Shown here piece after piece: positions 1 through 10,014 of a stretch of 64,000 nt of DNA. The notes beneath the pieces were generated by a model. That model was not told the DNA's origin. It did no database searches and worked only from the letters and a program-made list of their open reading frames with translations. Position 1 is the first letter of the stretch, and every line of letters starts with the position of its first letter. The DNA comes from Tolypeutes matacus (taxonomy: Eukaryota > Chordata > Mammalia > Cingulata > Chlamyphoridae), in NCBI GenBank assembly GCA_026826555.1, contig JAKSZT010054324.1, positions 3,290,989 through 3,354,988 of the forward strand, given 5' to 3'. The translations under genes were made by a program, and so were the position numbers.

Positions 1-1452
1 GAATGTTTGGTAGAATTCAGCTGTGAAGCCATCTGGTCCTGGACTCTTCTTAGTTGGGAGGTTTTTAATGACCGAGTCTATCTCTTTACTTGTAATTGGG
101 CTGTTGAGTTCATCTATTTCTTCTTTCATCAATGTCGGCTGTTTGTGGGTTTCTAGAAACTTGTCCATTTCCTCTAAATTGTCATTCTTGTTGGCATATA
201 ATTTTTCAAAGTATCCTCTTATGATACTCTTTATTTCTGTGGGGTCAGTAGTGATATCACCTTGCTCATTCCTTATTTTATGTATTTGCATCTGTTCTCT
301 CTTTTTCTTTGTTAGTCTGGCTAAGGGTTTGTCAATTTTGTTGATATTCTCGAAGAACCAGCTTTTGGTTTTGTTTATTGTTTCCAGTGCTTTCTTATTC
401 TCTATTTCATTTAGTTCTGCTCTAATCTTGGTTATTTCCTGTTTTCTACTTCCTTTAGGTTTAGTTTGTTGTTGTTTTTCCAATTCCTCCAAGTGTGCAA
501 TTAGGTCTTCAATTTTAGCTCTTTCTTCTTTTTTAATATATGAATTTATGGCTATGAACTTCCCTCTCAGGACTGCTTTCGCTGCATCCCATAGGTTTTG
601 ATATGTTGTGTTGTTGTTTTCATTAGTTTCAAGGTAGTTACTGATTTCTTTTGAAATTTCCTCTTTGACCCACTGTTTGTCTAAGAGTGTGTTGTTTAAC
701 TTCCATATCCTTGTGCCTAACCTGTTTCTCTGGCCCTTATTGATTTCCAACTTCATTCCGTTGTGGTCAGAGAAATTACTTTGTATAATCTCAATCTTTC
801 TGAATTCATTGCGTGTTGTTTTGTGGCCTAGCATGTGGTCTATTTTGGAGTATGTTCCATGTGCACTGGAGAAGAATGTAAATCCCGCTGTATTTGGGTG
901 TAGTGTTCTGTATATGTCTATTAAGTCCAAATCTTCTAATGTATTGTTGAGTGCCTTGGTTTCTTTATTGATTCTCTGCCTAGATGTTCTGTCTAATGAT
1001 GATAGTGGTGTGTTGAAGTCCCCTGCTATAATTGTAGAGGAATTTATTTCTCCTCTTAGTTTTTCCAGAGTTTGCTGCACGTATTTTGAGGCACCTAGAT
1101 TAGGTGCGTAAATGTTGATGATCATTCTCTCTTCTTGAGAGATTACTCCTTTTACTAATATGTAGTGTCCATCTTTGTCTCTTACAATAGTTTTGCATTT
1201 AAAGTCTATTTTGTCTGATATTAGAATACCTACTCCTGCCCTTTTTTGGCTATTGTTAGCTTGTAAAATGGTTTTCCAACCATTCACTTTCAGCCTCCTT
1301 GAATCCCTGGGCCGAAGGTGGGTTTCTTGTAGACAGCATATAGAGGGATCATATTTTCTTATCCATTCTGCCAATCTGCGTCTTTTGATTGGTGAATTTA
1401 ATCCATTAACATTCAGTGTTATTACTCGTAACGAATTTCTTACTTCAGTCAT
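1..1452 (-). CDS. LINE-1 ORF2 protein, N-terminal 484 codons (endonuclease to start of reverse transcriptase), cut by window edge
   Basis: I translated the minus strand from the ATG at 1450-1452 to base 1 and found 484 open codons with no stop; 1452 is exactly 3 x 484. The APE-type endonuclease that nicks target DNA at TTTT/AA-like sites fills residues 1-239. Its catalytic and binding residues are all present at the same numbers as in human ORF2p: N14 (LNVNGLN), E43 (QETHL), Y115 (NIYAPN), D145 (GDFNTPLS), D205 (SKIDHMLG) and H230 (FSDHN). A Lys/Glu-rich linker follows. The window ends just after [13 protein letters not shown], the conserved entry to the reverse transcriptase, so the polymerase active site and Cys-rich domain are not visible. 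The 64-bp gap after ORF1 resembles the short human inter-ORF spacer, where ORF2 is translated by reinitiation; the same is likely here. Confidence 0.95.
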   Translation of the reverse strand, partial: MTEVRNSLRVITLNVNGLNSPIKRRRLAEWIRKYDPSICCLQETHLRPRDSRRLKVNGWKTILQANNSQKRAGVGILISDKIDFKCKTIVRDKDGHYILVKGVISQEERMIINIYAPNLGASKYVQQTLEKLRGEINSSTIIAGDFNTPLSSLDRTSRQRINKETKALNNTLEDLDLIDIYRTLHPNTAGFTFFSSAHGTYSKIDHMLGHKTTRNEFRKIEIIQSNFSDHNGMKLEINKGQRNRLGTRIWKLNNTLLDKQWVKEEISKEISNYLETNENNNTTYQNLWDAAKAVLRGKFIAINSYIKKEERAKIEDLIAHLEELEKQQQTKPKGSRKQEITKIRAELNEIENKKALETINKTKSWFFENINKIDKPLARLTKKKREQMQIHKIRNEQGDITTDPTEIKSIIRGYFEKLYANKNDNLEEMDKFLETHKQPTLMKEEIDELNSPITSKEIDSVIKNLPTKKSPGPDGFTAEFYQTF

Positions 1453-1516
1453 TTTATCTTTGGGTTAATGTATGTCATATGTTGTTTTGTTTCTCTTTTT
1501 GAGTTTTCAGTTGTTT

Positions 1517-2497
1517 TTAAACTCTCCTCCAACTCTCTCTCCTTTGTTTTTTCCTTTCAACTTGTAGAGATTCCTTTAGTATTTCTTGAAGTGCTGGTTT
1601 CTTCTTGACATACTCTCTTAATTGCTGTTTATCTGTGAATATTTTGAACTCTCCATCATTTTTGAATGCCAATTTTGCTGCATAGAGAATTCGTGGCTGG
1701 AAGTTTTTTTCTTTTAGTGTTTTGACTATGTCATACCACTGTCTTCTTGCCTCCATGGTTTCAGCTGAGAAATCAGCACTTAATCTTATTGTGCTTCCCT
1801 TGTATGTGATGGTTCTCTTTTCTCTTGCTGCCTTGAGTATTTTCTCTTTGTCTTGAGCATTGGACAGTTTGACAAGTATATGTCTTGGAGTTGGCCTGTT
1901 GGGATTTATAGTATTTGGGGTGCGCTGTGCTTCCTGGATCTGCACATCCATCTCTCTCAATAGAGTTGGGAAGTTTTCAGCCATAACTTCCTTCAACACT
2001 CCTTCTGTTCCCTTTCCCTTCTCTTCTCCTTCTGGGATGCCCATAATGCGTATGTTTGTGCGTCTTGCATTATCGGTTAATTCCCTGAGACCATACTGGA
2101 TTTTTTCTATCTTTTTGTCTATCTTTTCTACAATCTCTTTGATTTCCACTGTATTGTCTTCCATATCACTAATTCTTTCCTCTGCCTGTTCAATTCTGCT
2201 ACCATGTGAGTCCAGCGTCTTTTTCATTTCTTGACTTGTGTCTTTGTTCGCCACCATATCCATTACCTTTTTAGATGTGTTAGCTATTTCTTCAGTATGT
2301 TCTCCCAGTGTCTTCTTTATATCCTTAATCTCTTCCTTCAGTTCTTTAAGTTGGTCCATGATATTTGTTTGGATAGCTTTGATTAGTTGTTCAATGTAAT
2401 GCATTGCTTCCTGGTTTTTATTTTGTGCACTGGACTGGTCCATGCTTTCCAGTTTCTCAGAGTCATTTGTATTTTTCTGTTGCCCTCTGGTCATCAT
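1517..2497 (-). CDS. LINE-1 ORF1 protein (RNA-binding nucleic-acid chaperone), complete
   Basis: This 326-residue open frame is an intact L1 ORF1p, the trimeric RNA-binding chaperone that packages L1 RNA into a cytoplasmic RNP. Residues 1-35 are a polar, charged N-terminus. About residues 36-140 form a heptad-rich, Lys/Glu-rich coiled coil (KELKEEIKDI, EQAEERISDMEDN). An RRM-like domain follows from about 147 (NIRIMGIPEGEE at 148-159) to about 240, including the basic segment AAREKRTITYKGS. The C-terminal domain is about 241-315 (ARRQWYDIVKTLKEKNFQPR at 250-269; REYVKKKPALQEILKE). The length is slightly below human ORF1p. Two adjacent ATGs open the frame; both have A at -3, and the first gives the stated length. 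ORF2 starts 64 bp downstream on the same strand. Expression would come from the 5'UTR promoter. No disabling change is seen. Confidence 0.95.
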   Translation of the reverse strand: MMTRGQQKNTNDSEKLESMDQSSAQNKNQEAMHYIEQLIKAIQTNIMDQLKELKEEIKDIKKTLGEHTEEIANTSKKVMDMVANKDTSQEMKKTLDSHGSRIEQAEERISDMEDNTVEIKEIVEKIDKKIEKIQYGLRELTDNARRTNIRIMGIPEGEEKGKGTEGVLKEVMAENFPTLLREMDVQIQEAQRTPNTINPNRPTPRHILVKLSNAQDKEKILKAAREKRTITYKGSTIRLSADFSAETMEARRQWYDIVKTLKEKNFQPRILYAAKLAFKNDGEFKIFTDKQQLREYVKKKPALQEILKESLQVERKKQRRESWRRV

Positions 2498-3616
2498 ATT
2501 ATCTTTATGGGTTTGTTCAGTTGATTAGCTTTTCTCTATGCTCTAGAATTTTATTTAGCTGTTGGTTCTGCGTGTGAGTTAAGTTTCCTCTTTGGCAGTT
2601 TTTCTTCTTATTTTATTTCCTTGCTTCTTTCTATGTTCCCTTGAAGGCAAAAGGTTAGTGCCAGAGGAATCAAAAGATGTAAGGAAGGCAGAAGGATAAT
2701 AGAAATATTGATAAAAGTTAGAAGAGGGGCAAAATGAGACTTAATGAGATGAATATTTAACTTGTGTAGGCAGTGTAGAGTACTAGGAAAAAATATGGAG
2801 TTCCTACAATGGACTGGGAAAACAAATGGAGGAATATATATATATAGTGATTTAGAAGGCTAGAATTATGAGGAGGGAGAGATATAGTAGAGAAAGGTCT
2901 GAAAGGAAAAAGTTAATACTAATTTTAAAAAAAAGAAAAAAGAAGAAGAAGAAAACAAAATAGATGGGATAGAAATTGACACCTTTAAGTTGTGGGCCTA
3001 TGAAAAAATGTTGTCTCTAAGAGCCACAACAGAAAACAGAAGGCAGAAAGATGCAGGAAGGATAAGCGATAGTTTGTAATACAGAATCAATATATACAGC
3101 GAGTGGGAAATTACTGAATAAGAAGCCCAGTAAAGAAGCGACCAGCTGGCAGCACCTATTTAAAAAAAAAATAGAAGGAAAAAGGAAGGGGGTAGGAAAA
3201 CAGGAATAATAGCAATAGACCAGAAAGTAACAGAGAGAAACCAAAGATCCACACAGGCAAGCAGTCAAACAGAGCTAAGGAGGTCAATGATTCCCCTAGG
3301 GTCCACATGGATCCTTCCTGCCTACTTGTGCTTATCAATGAATTTCCCCACGGGGTTCTATATGCAGGTCCTGAAGCAGTTTTTAGCTATTAAACTAAAT
3401 TAAAAAAAAATTATTTTTCATTTGTTGAGTTGACCTCACTTTTTTTTTTTTTTTTTTTTTTTTTTAGCCAAATGCAGGACCCAAAATAATTCCTCCTCTA
3501 GACCAACCCCCTTACGGAAGGGACCCTAATAGGCCCCTGGAAATTAATCAAGCACGTCCCACTTTCCGGACTCCCCAGGTTAGCTGAAGCTCTGATGTTA
3601 GTCAGTGAGGAGTGCT

Positions 3617-3625
3617 AAAGATGGC
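3617..3625 (+). promoter_or_regulatory. Antisense YY1-like site and start-codon context in the L1 5'UTR
   Basis: The plus strand, antisense to the L1, reads AAAGATGGCGG around 3617-3627, the same core as the sense 5' end but facing the other way. The two sites converge across about 650 bp of CpG-rich DNA. Primate L1s carry an antisense promoter in this part of the 5'UTR; this site could mark an equivalent, but that is inference. Confidence 0.35.
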
Positions 3626-3677
3626 GGATTCCGCCCCTTCTGGCGCCGAGCTCCAGCGTCACCGGGCTGCTCAGTAA
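3621..3677 (+). other. Short antisense AUG-started ORF in L1 5'UTR (ORF0-like position), speculative
   Basis: An ATG with A at -3 and G at +4 (good Kozak context) opens an 18-codon frame reading MADSAPSGAELQRHRAAQ and then TAA. It lies on the strand antisense to the L1, about 610-670 bp inside its 5' end, roughly where primate L1s carry the unrelated antisense ORF0. A longer frame in this region (3605-3952) would need a GTG start, so I do not call it. Expression is not shown by the sequence. Confidence 0.2.
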
Positions 3678-4278
3678 ATCAGTTTGAGTGCAGATTCGCG
3701 TCTGCTCTCAGCCTGATGCTGCTTCAAGTCGGCTTATCTGCTCCCCAAAGCTATGGGGCGGTGCAGGCAGCCAGATCAATGTCTAAAAATATAAAATACC
3801 CTTCCCTGTCTTCCAACCGAACCCTCCCTTCTTTGGGAAGTGTCCCTTCCTCCTGGCTCTGCAGCGGCCCGGGTCTTATCCCTGGGTGGCTAGGGAAATC
3901 AGCTCCGTTCCCCGACCAAAATCCCCCCTCCGGTTCACCGGGTGCTGATTAGCTCATTTGCCTTGTTCACACAAGGTCCAAGGGGTGCCAGGCAGCCAGA
4001 TCCCCAGAAAATAAAACTTTTTCGCCCCGCCCGCGGCTCCAAATGGCCGTTTCATTTTTTTTTTTCCCTAACTGCGGGGCTCAGCCGCCTGTGCCAACCT
4101 CCACCGGCAGCCTCAAAACTCACGAATCTCCACCGTTCGGTCCACGCCGCCGATCCGCGCAGATAGATGTCCCAAGCTTCTCACTACACGCGTGCACAGC
4201 ACAGACCCCCGGGCAGGACCCCGTCCCCAATCCGCCTTGCTCTGGGAGCTTGCAGTGTGCGCCCTCCTATACTAACGC

Positions 4279-4287
4279 CATCTTGCG
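4279..4287 (-). promoter_or_regulatory. YY1-like site at the L1 5' end
   Basis: The minus strand reads AAGATGGCG within the first dozen bases of the element. In human L1, YY1 bound at the equivalent place fixes transcription initiation at the first base. Function here is inferred from position and core match. Confidence 0.6.
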
Positions 4288-4420
4288 TCCAGCATCCCTA
4301 ATTTATAGGTGAGTAAACTAAGCAAAGAGAATGAATGAAAGGAGTAGAAGGAAAAGAAGAATTGAGGGAGGAAAACCAAAGACATTTAATTCTAGAAAGC
4401 ACCATAGAAATCATGTAGAC

Positions 4421-4637
4421 CAGTGATTCTCATCCAGGGGCCACTTTGTCCCCAGGGAACATTTGCCATTGTCTGGAAACATTTTTCCTTGTCATAACTG
4501 GAAGAGGAGGGAGGTGTGATTGGCATCGAATGAGCAGAGGTTAGGGATGCTGCTAAATTTTTTACAATGCACAGGGCAGACCCCCACATCAGAGAATTTT
4601 TCTCCCAAAATGTCAACAGTGGTGAGGTTGCGAAAGT
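4421..4637 (+). repeat. MER20-type hAT DNA transposon fossil
   Basis: It begins CAGTGATTCTCATCCAGGGG and contains the hallmark 'atgctgctaaa...acaatgcacaggg' stretch and the 'aaaatgtcaacagtg..gaggttg' end. MER20 is a non-autonomous eutherian hAT element of about 220 bp; this copy is near full length. MIR/L2-like remnants flank it. Confidence 0.85.
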
Positions 4638-4704
4638 TTAATTTAGGCCAATCCTTTTACTGCACATAGGAGGACACTGAGATCCAAAGAGGCTAAAGTG
4701 TCAG

Positions 4705-4922
4705 GTAATGGTTTAGAGCTTGGGCTCTGGCATCAGATTTTGGGTTTACATCTGTGTGACCATGGAAAATCCTTTAACTTCTCCAAGTTCTTCAATATCT
4801 GTAAAGTGGGGATCATGACGGTAAACACTTCATAGGGTTTTATGCTAATTAGAATGCTGTAAGTAAGGCAGGTAGTACCAGGGCTGGCACATTGTCAAAC
4901 CTCAGTAAGTAGGTGATGTGAC
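4705..4922 (+). repeat. MIR SINE fossil
   Basis: It follows the MIR consensus order: 'gagcttgggctctggcatcag', 'tgtgtgaccatgg', 'ctgtaaagtggggat', 'catagggttt' and 'gctggcaca'. This is a tRNA-derived ancient mammalian SINE, sense orientation, near full length. Confidence 0.85.
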
Positions 4923-6309
4923 CACTAGTTTGTCATAATTTCCACTCCAGGACTAAATCCACTACATCTTTTTAGGACTTAAGATAGTGCCACCAATACC
5001 AGCTACTCTGAGACACCCACACCTTCTGGTTCAGTATAACCTTATTTTCTTCCATTAGGAAACAGAACAAAATAACACCAAGCCTATTGAGCTGAACAAC
5101 ACTCAAGCAAAATATGAGTTCTAAATAACATATGAGTTTTCTTGAAAGATGGTATCTTCAAGAGATAAACAGACATGGTGGGAAAGGCAAGATTACAAAA
5201 GCTGACTGAAAGAAAAGCGAAAAAAAGCGGTGGGTGGGGGTGATGGGCATCCCATAGAGTTAGAGAGCAATAGTGGCAAAGCTATCAGCCAGGTCCGGCT
5301 GAGGTTCAGTTCTGGGCAGGCTGCGGCCAGCACAACCCAGCAGGTGAATCCTCCTTATCGTTGCCGAGCTGACTGGAATGAAGGGATGCTCTGTTTAGAG
5401 CCAAAGCTGGAGACACCATGTAAATAGCCATTATTCCGGTGGATCAAAGTGCTATTTCCCATCCTTTCCAGAAAGAAAAAAAAATCACTAAGGGCCCCCT
5501 GTGAGTGTGCTAAAGCAAATTTCTGAGCAACTAACTATTCCAAAGAGCACGCTTTGCTTTGATCATAGGATGAGGCTGGAAGCTGCATTTTGCTGATCAC
5601 ACTGCATCTTATCCTCTCCCTTGTTGATACCAAACCACATTTCTTCTCCATTAGAATAGAAGCCATTTTTTATTCTGAGCAGCTTTTCTAAAAGTTTTTT
5701 TTTTCCCCTTCTTTCTCCAAACCAGTATTCATTTTGAGTGGAAAGCTTTCTGATATAAACTCTGAAAGTAATGTCAGGCCTTCTATAGCTGATAACCTTC
5801 TGCTTTCCCCCTGAAGCAATGCTGAACACAGCAATTTGAGCCAATAGAGAATTCCTGAATATTGTTAGGTTATTTAGGGGAGTCCACTCAGAGGACAAGA
5901 ATAAAAATCCCTAAACCAAACCTCTGCAGATATTTCATGTGGCCCTTGTCACTAAGTTTATTATGGACAAAACAAATAGCTAATATGCTTGTATTGCTTT
6001 CTCTGAGATTACCAACAGTTATTTAGAATGCCATTTTGTGCAGAAGGCAGAGTAAGTGGTACAGTGAAAAAAGTGATGGCCTAGCATTGCAGTTCAATTG
6101 ATTTTTTAAGGAAAAAGCCAAGCTGTAAGACAAAAGAACAGCACAAAACAACCACTAGTTGAGATTTCTGTCCCTACATGAACCAAAGATGAAAAAAGAT
6201 TAGTAAGTAACTCTACAAAGATCTTATCCCTGAACCATGGCATCTTTGGTATCTTCAAGAGTTTTGTTCCACAGATAATGATATGAATAGGAGGACCCAA
6301 GCAAGGAAC
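4923..6309. other. Intergenic stretch with no recognised feature
   Basis: No repeat or gene is recognised. Open frames here (longest 111 codons on the minus strand, 5563-5898) lack domains and look random. The sub-block 5270-5450 is more GC-rich and repeat-free. Confidence 0.5.
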
Positions 6310-6398
6310 ATGACTTTAGGTATTTACAAGTAGCACCAGCTAACACCTAGACAGCACTAACAATGTGCTGGGTACTGTGTTACACACATTACATATAG
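6310..6398 (-). repeat. MIR SINE, first fragment (split element)
   Basis: The 'caatgtgctgggtactgtgt' segment is the reverse complement of the MIR core. The element continues after the SINE at 6635 and again after the LTR at about 7132. Confidence 0.7.
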
Positions 6399-6405
6399 CA
6401 TCACA

Positions 6406-6624
6406 TTTTTTTTTTTTTTTTAGGTACCGGGGCCCAGGGATTGAACCCCAGACATCATATGTGAGAGGCTGGCTCTTAACCACTGAGTCTCATTGACTCC
6501 CCTGAGTTGGTTTCCCCATCTGTTTTGCTTGTTTTTGCTTTTTAGGAGTCACCAGGAACCAAACCCAGGACCTCCCATGTGGGAGGCAGGTGCTCAATGG
6601 CTTGAGCCGCATCTGCTCCCTTAT
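6406..6624 (-). mobile_element. Xenarthran tRNA-derived dimeric SINE (DAS-like), antisense
   Basis: Poly(T) on the plus strand from 6406 is the reverse of the A tail. Two related tRNA-like units follow ('ggattgaacccc' and 'aaacccaggacctcccatgtg', each a degenerate B-box region). A 10-bp target duplication CATCACATTT lies at 6399-6408 and 6625-6634. Such dimers were mobilised by L1. It inserted into a MIR. Confidence 0.85.
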
Positions 6625-6634
6625 CATCACATTT

Positions 6635-6741
6635 AATCCTCACAACAGGTAAGTACTGTTGTGGCCCTCATTTTAAAGAAAAGGAAACCAAGGCACAAAA
6701 GAATAAATAACATACCTAAAGTTATACTGCTTATAAGCATT
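6635..6741 (-). repeat. MIR SINE, second fragment
   Basis: It continues 'aatcctcacaacaggtaag', 'ctcattttaaagaaaaggaa' and 'caaggcacaaaag' in antisense MIR order, directly after the SINE target duplication. Confidence 0.75.
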
Positions 6742-7131
6742 TGTGGAAGTCTGAAGGACTATTCATAAATATTCCAGTTCTCCAACTTGGAGGCATATGA
6801 TTTCACCCCCTTTGAAACTAGGCATGGCTTTGTGACTTGCTTTAGCTAAGGAAATAGGTGGATAAGTTATTGCACAACCTCTAGGTGGAATCTTTAAGAG
6901 CATGTTTGGACTCACCGTGCTCTCTTTGTCCTGATGTGGCAATCACTGCAGTATGTATGCATTGGGATGGAGCTTCCACAAATCTAGTTCCTGGGTAACC
7001 ATGATAATCACAGGCTTCCTGCCACCTGTGTGAGACATTTAGCAGGAGCAAAACACAAACCTTTGCTTTGTTAAACCTCTGCAAATTGGGGGGACTGTCT
7101 ATTAACAAAGCCTGTCTAGCCTATCCTAGTT
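6742..7131 (+). repeat. Eutherian LTR fossil (MLT1/ERVL-MaLR-like)
   Basis: The 'ggcatggctttgtgacttgctttagct' region, 'acaaacctttgctttgttaa' and the end 'cctagcctatcctagttgata' resemble solo LTRs of the MLT1 type. It interrupts the MIR, whose sequence resumes at about 7132. The exact subfamily is not assigned. Confidence 0.55.
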
Positions 7132-7215
7132 GATAAAATGTAGAGCTGAGATGTGAACCCAGGCAGTCTATATCCAGAGTTCATGCTCTGAATTACTTTT
7201 ATACCACCACCCAAT
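7132..7215 (-). repeat. MIR SINE, third fragment
   Basis: 'tagagctgagatgtgaaccc', 'aggcagtct' and 'agttcatgctctgaa' match the antisense 5' part of MIR, completing the element begun at 6310. Confidence 0.65.
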
Positions 7216-8319
7216 TATGAGACATGACCTCCTGAAAAACTTTACAAACTCTTGGGGGGAAATGGTCACACACTGTGAAAGCAGCCAGATAAGGGCGCTA
7301 AGCAGTACCTGATGGACTAAGAAAATGAAGAGCATAAACTAAGTAGACAGAAGTTCAACAAATAGGGAGATCAGTGTAAACAGGTGTATCAATCCATGCC
7401 CATTGAGTTGGAAGGAAAAGAAACCCATTCTATTTAGCTTGAGTAAAAAGAGGAACTTGGTGTTTGGTTATAAATATCTTGGAAACTAAATCAAGATAGT
7501 AAGAACAGCTGAGCCTCCTGTGAGCTAAAAGTAGACCTGCAAAGTGAGCAATGTCTGTTCCTTTTTCAGAGGTTGCATGTACTCTAATCTGTTTCTCTCC
7601 ACTTCCTTTCTTCTCTTTCTTTGTTTCTCAGCTGTTCTCTTCTGCTTGGCCCAACATGACGGCCAATCTCATATAACAGGTCCAATGGAAGCCTCTGTGT
7701 CACTTAGGTCAGGTTATTGAGAGAGAGAGAATCTTCTTGGTTCAGCTCGTTTCCCTTTGGTCAGGGATAATCTCTGGTCTAATTTTTAAACATTAGACAT
7801 TAATTGTGTCAGGGACAGGATCCCATGGACCATAGGGTCCCTTCAGCAGGAGTGAGGTGAGAGTATAAATCAAAAGAAAAAGACGTCTGATTAGCAGAGA
7901 ACTTAAGGATAAATCAGTTGAAGAGGTGAGGAGAAGATGTGATTTCGATAAGAGAAGTGTGGCCAAGGCATTGCGGGAGGAAATATCAATGAGGCAATGA
8001 AGAAACCTACAATGAACAGCTGGAGAAAGACAGCTTTTGTAGCTCAAGGGTAGGGAAGAAGGTTAGAAAAGTGAGATGAATCAACAGGCATTCATCAGTG
8101 ACCCACAACTTTACCTGATGTTTGTTTCTCAAGTCTGCTCTCCTCAGTATAGCAGCTGCTCTTCTGATTGTTTTCAAGATCTGTGTTGAGATCTCCAAGT
8201 CAAAGAGTAGATGTCGCTTCTCTGAACTATCACATTTCTTTCATTTGAACATTTCTTAATCTCTTTTGATTATCTCGTGTTTTACAGAAATAATAATATG
8301 TCTCATATCCTCTACAAAA
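7216..8319. other. Intergenic stretch with no recognised feature
   Basis: No gene or clear repeat is seen. A short GA run lies near 7719-7730. Confidence 0.5.
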
Positions 8320-8432
8320 TTGAAAGCCATCTTGAGAGAAGAGACTGTGCCTTATACCTATTCCTAGTATCTGCGCTCTGTTCCCTTTATATAACAAAGC
8401 TTCATAAATGTTTGTTGAATAGATTAATTAAA
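8320..8432 (+). repeat. L2 LINE 3'-end fossil
   Basis: 'gagagaagagactgtgcctta' and the end 'cataaatgtttgttgaatag' are the diagnostic L2 3' terminus. Confidence 0.6.
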
Positions 8433-8604
8433 AATAAATAAACCTTGCTTTAGGAAGAATAAATGGTAACACTGACTTATGTGGCTCACCACAAAGATAT
8501 GGAGTTCTTTGTAAAGCAAATAGCTTCTAGCCTCTTAGAAAGAAGAGAAGTTCTAAATCACGATCCAAAATCTGCAGTGTTCTTTGTTTACTGGCTAGTC
8601 TGGT

Positions 8605-8770
8605 GATCTCTCAGCTCTACCTGATATTAAGCAAGTTGGTTTACTTCCTCGAATAAAAAACTAGAAATAATCACACCTACCTCATATGTTTATTGTAAAG
8701 ATGATATGTGAAAACACACAAAGTCCTTAGCCCAGAGGCATGTAGTAGGGGTCAAGAAATTTTAGGTGCT
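8605..8770 (+). repeat. MIR SINE fossil, degraded
   Basis: The spaced MIR words 'cacacctacctcatatgttt', 'ttgtaaagatgatatgtgaa' and 'cttagcccagaggcatgtag' are in sense order. Confidence 0.5.
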
Positions 8771-9229
8771 CTCCTATCCTCTTCTTCCCTTGATGAGAAC
8801 TGCCTTTTGCCAAGCCCAGTGGTGTCACCTACCTATGGGCCAGATTGCTCTTTGGACAGACAGACCAGCTGCAATTTGGACTGCTGGATAGAATCCCCAG
8901 TGCTAAATTGTACAGCCACTCAGATCCCAATGGCCTTTGATCTCTCTAGAGTATTTCAATCTTCTCTGATCAGCCACTGTGTCTCCCTCCTCACTCTAGA
9001 ATAACAAAAGGTCAGAGCAGAGCCCCACACTATTGCAAGTGACAGACTATCCGGGGCACCGCAATTTGGTTCATTCCCTTTTATGAAAATGATGGTAACA
9101 AGAACTGAAAATGGCACAACACAAATCCATTCTTGAGACCAAAATTGTAATACAAATGAGAAATTTTACAGGAGCTGTTATCCCCAGAACAGACTTCTTA
9201 TTGTAATTGCATGGATTTGTATTTTCCTC
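8771..9229. other. Intergenic stretch with no recognised feature
   Basis: Nothing beyond random open frames; a 98-codon frame at 8708-9004 has no recognisable domain. Confidence 0.5.
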
Positions 9230-9267
9230 CCTCCCTTTCTTTCTTTCTCTCTCTCTCTCTCTCTCTC
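9230..9267. repeat. Pyrimidine microsatellite, (TTTC)n to (TC)n
   Basis: A CCTT/TTTC stretch passes into an uninterrupted CT run ending at 9267. Confidence 0.85.
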
Positions 9268-9540
9268 CATTTCTTTTTATAATCTTATGCTCAGATGCTA
9301 GTATTGGCATTCAGTAAAAATTGTTTGGTCAGGAAAACAATGATGTTCATCTAGTAACAAAGTTGTAAAATTTGAATAAACCATGGCAACAAATGCTGAA
9401 GGCATGTTCCTTTACAGAATTAAAACTGTCCTACATTTCACCTTTGACATATTAAGGAATAAAAACTCTCAAACCACGTCCCTAGTGAATAGTACTGCAT
9501 CTTGTGAGACCGGCATTCTGTTAAAGCCATGCTTGTCATA

Positions 9541-9764
9541 TAGTGGATGTTGACACTCCCCTCTCCCCCACCACCACCGCCAGGGAACATTTGTTAATGC
9601 CTGATGGCATTTTTGGCTGTCACAATTGAGAGGGAAGTGTTCCTGGCAGCATTTCGTGGGTAGAGGCCTGGGATGCTGCTAAACATTGTACAATGCACAG
9701 GACAGTCCCCTCAACTAAAAATCACCCCACCCAAAATGCCAGTAGTGACGATGTTAAGAAACCT
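9541..9764 (+). repeat. MER20-type hAT DNA transposon fossil
   Basis: It shares with the copy at 4421 the order 'gggaacattt', 'tggctgtcacaa', 'gggatgctgctaaacattg', 'acaatgcacaggacag' and 'ccaaaatgccagtag'. Confidence 0.85.
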
Positions 9765-10014
9765 GTGTTAAAGGAATTGAAGCTTATTGCTTTGCTTAAA
9801 TCTAATACCTTAACAACTCGTTATTAAATGTTTTGTATCGCATTTCCTTGGGGTTTATTAGAGAAAACTAAAAGAAGAAAACAGATAAAATGGAAACGTG
9901 TAAAGTAGCAACTAAAATTTTAAATCTCGAACTTTTCATAGCCACATTCACAGCTTCACAAGTAAAGGTTATACGAGCCATCTTTTTAATCATTAGCAAA
10001 CTTATAATTCCTAA

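Larger units (their letters stand above)
1..4290 (-). mobile_element. LINE-1 element, 5' two thirds, apparently intact
   Basis: The minus strand reads, in order, a 5' end beginning about 4290, a 1.8 kb 5'UTR, ORF1, a 64-bp spacer and ORF2, which runs off the left edge. The 5' terminus carries an AAGATGGCG core (plus strand 4279-4287), like the YY1-bound start of other mammalian L1s. No stop or frameshift is visible in either ORF, so this is a young, nearly full-length copy. The 3' end and its target duplication are outside the window, so whether it is complete cannot be judged here. Confidence 0.95.
2498..4290 (-). promoter_or_regulatory. LINE-1 5'UTR with internal promoter
   Basis: About 1.79 kb separates the ORF1 start from the element's 5' end, roughly twice the human L1 5'UTR. 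It has two halves. From about 3470 to 4290 it is GC- and CpG-rich, the densest CpG cluster I see in an otherwise CpG-poor window. From 2498 to about 3440 the coding strand is AT-rich and strongly pyrimidine-biased (purine tracts on the plus strand, e.g. 2927-2961). A T run on the plus strand at about 3441-3465 marks the junction. The promoter role follows from knowledge of L1; the sequence shows only the CpG content and the terminal YY1-like core. Confidence 0.85.

Noticed and set aside
23..1468. Three plus-strand open frames of 192, 148 and 97 codons
   Set aside because: They are antisense shadows of the open L1 ORF2 frame on the minus strand.
3605..3952. A 115-codon plus-strand frame in the L1 5'UTR
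   Set aside because: It would need a GTG start, has no recognisable domain, and its openness fits the local GC content. Only the AUG-started short frame at 3621 is mentioned, with low confidence.
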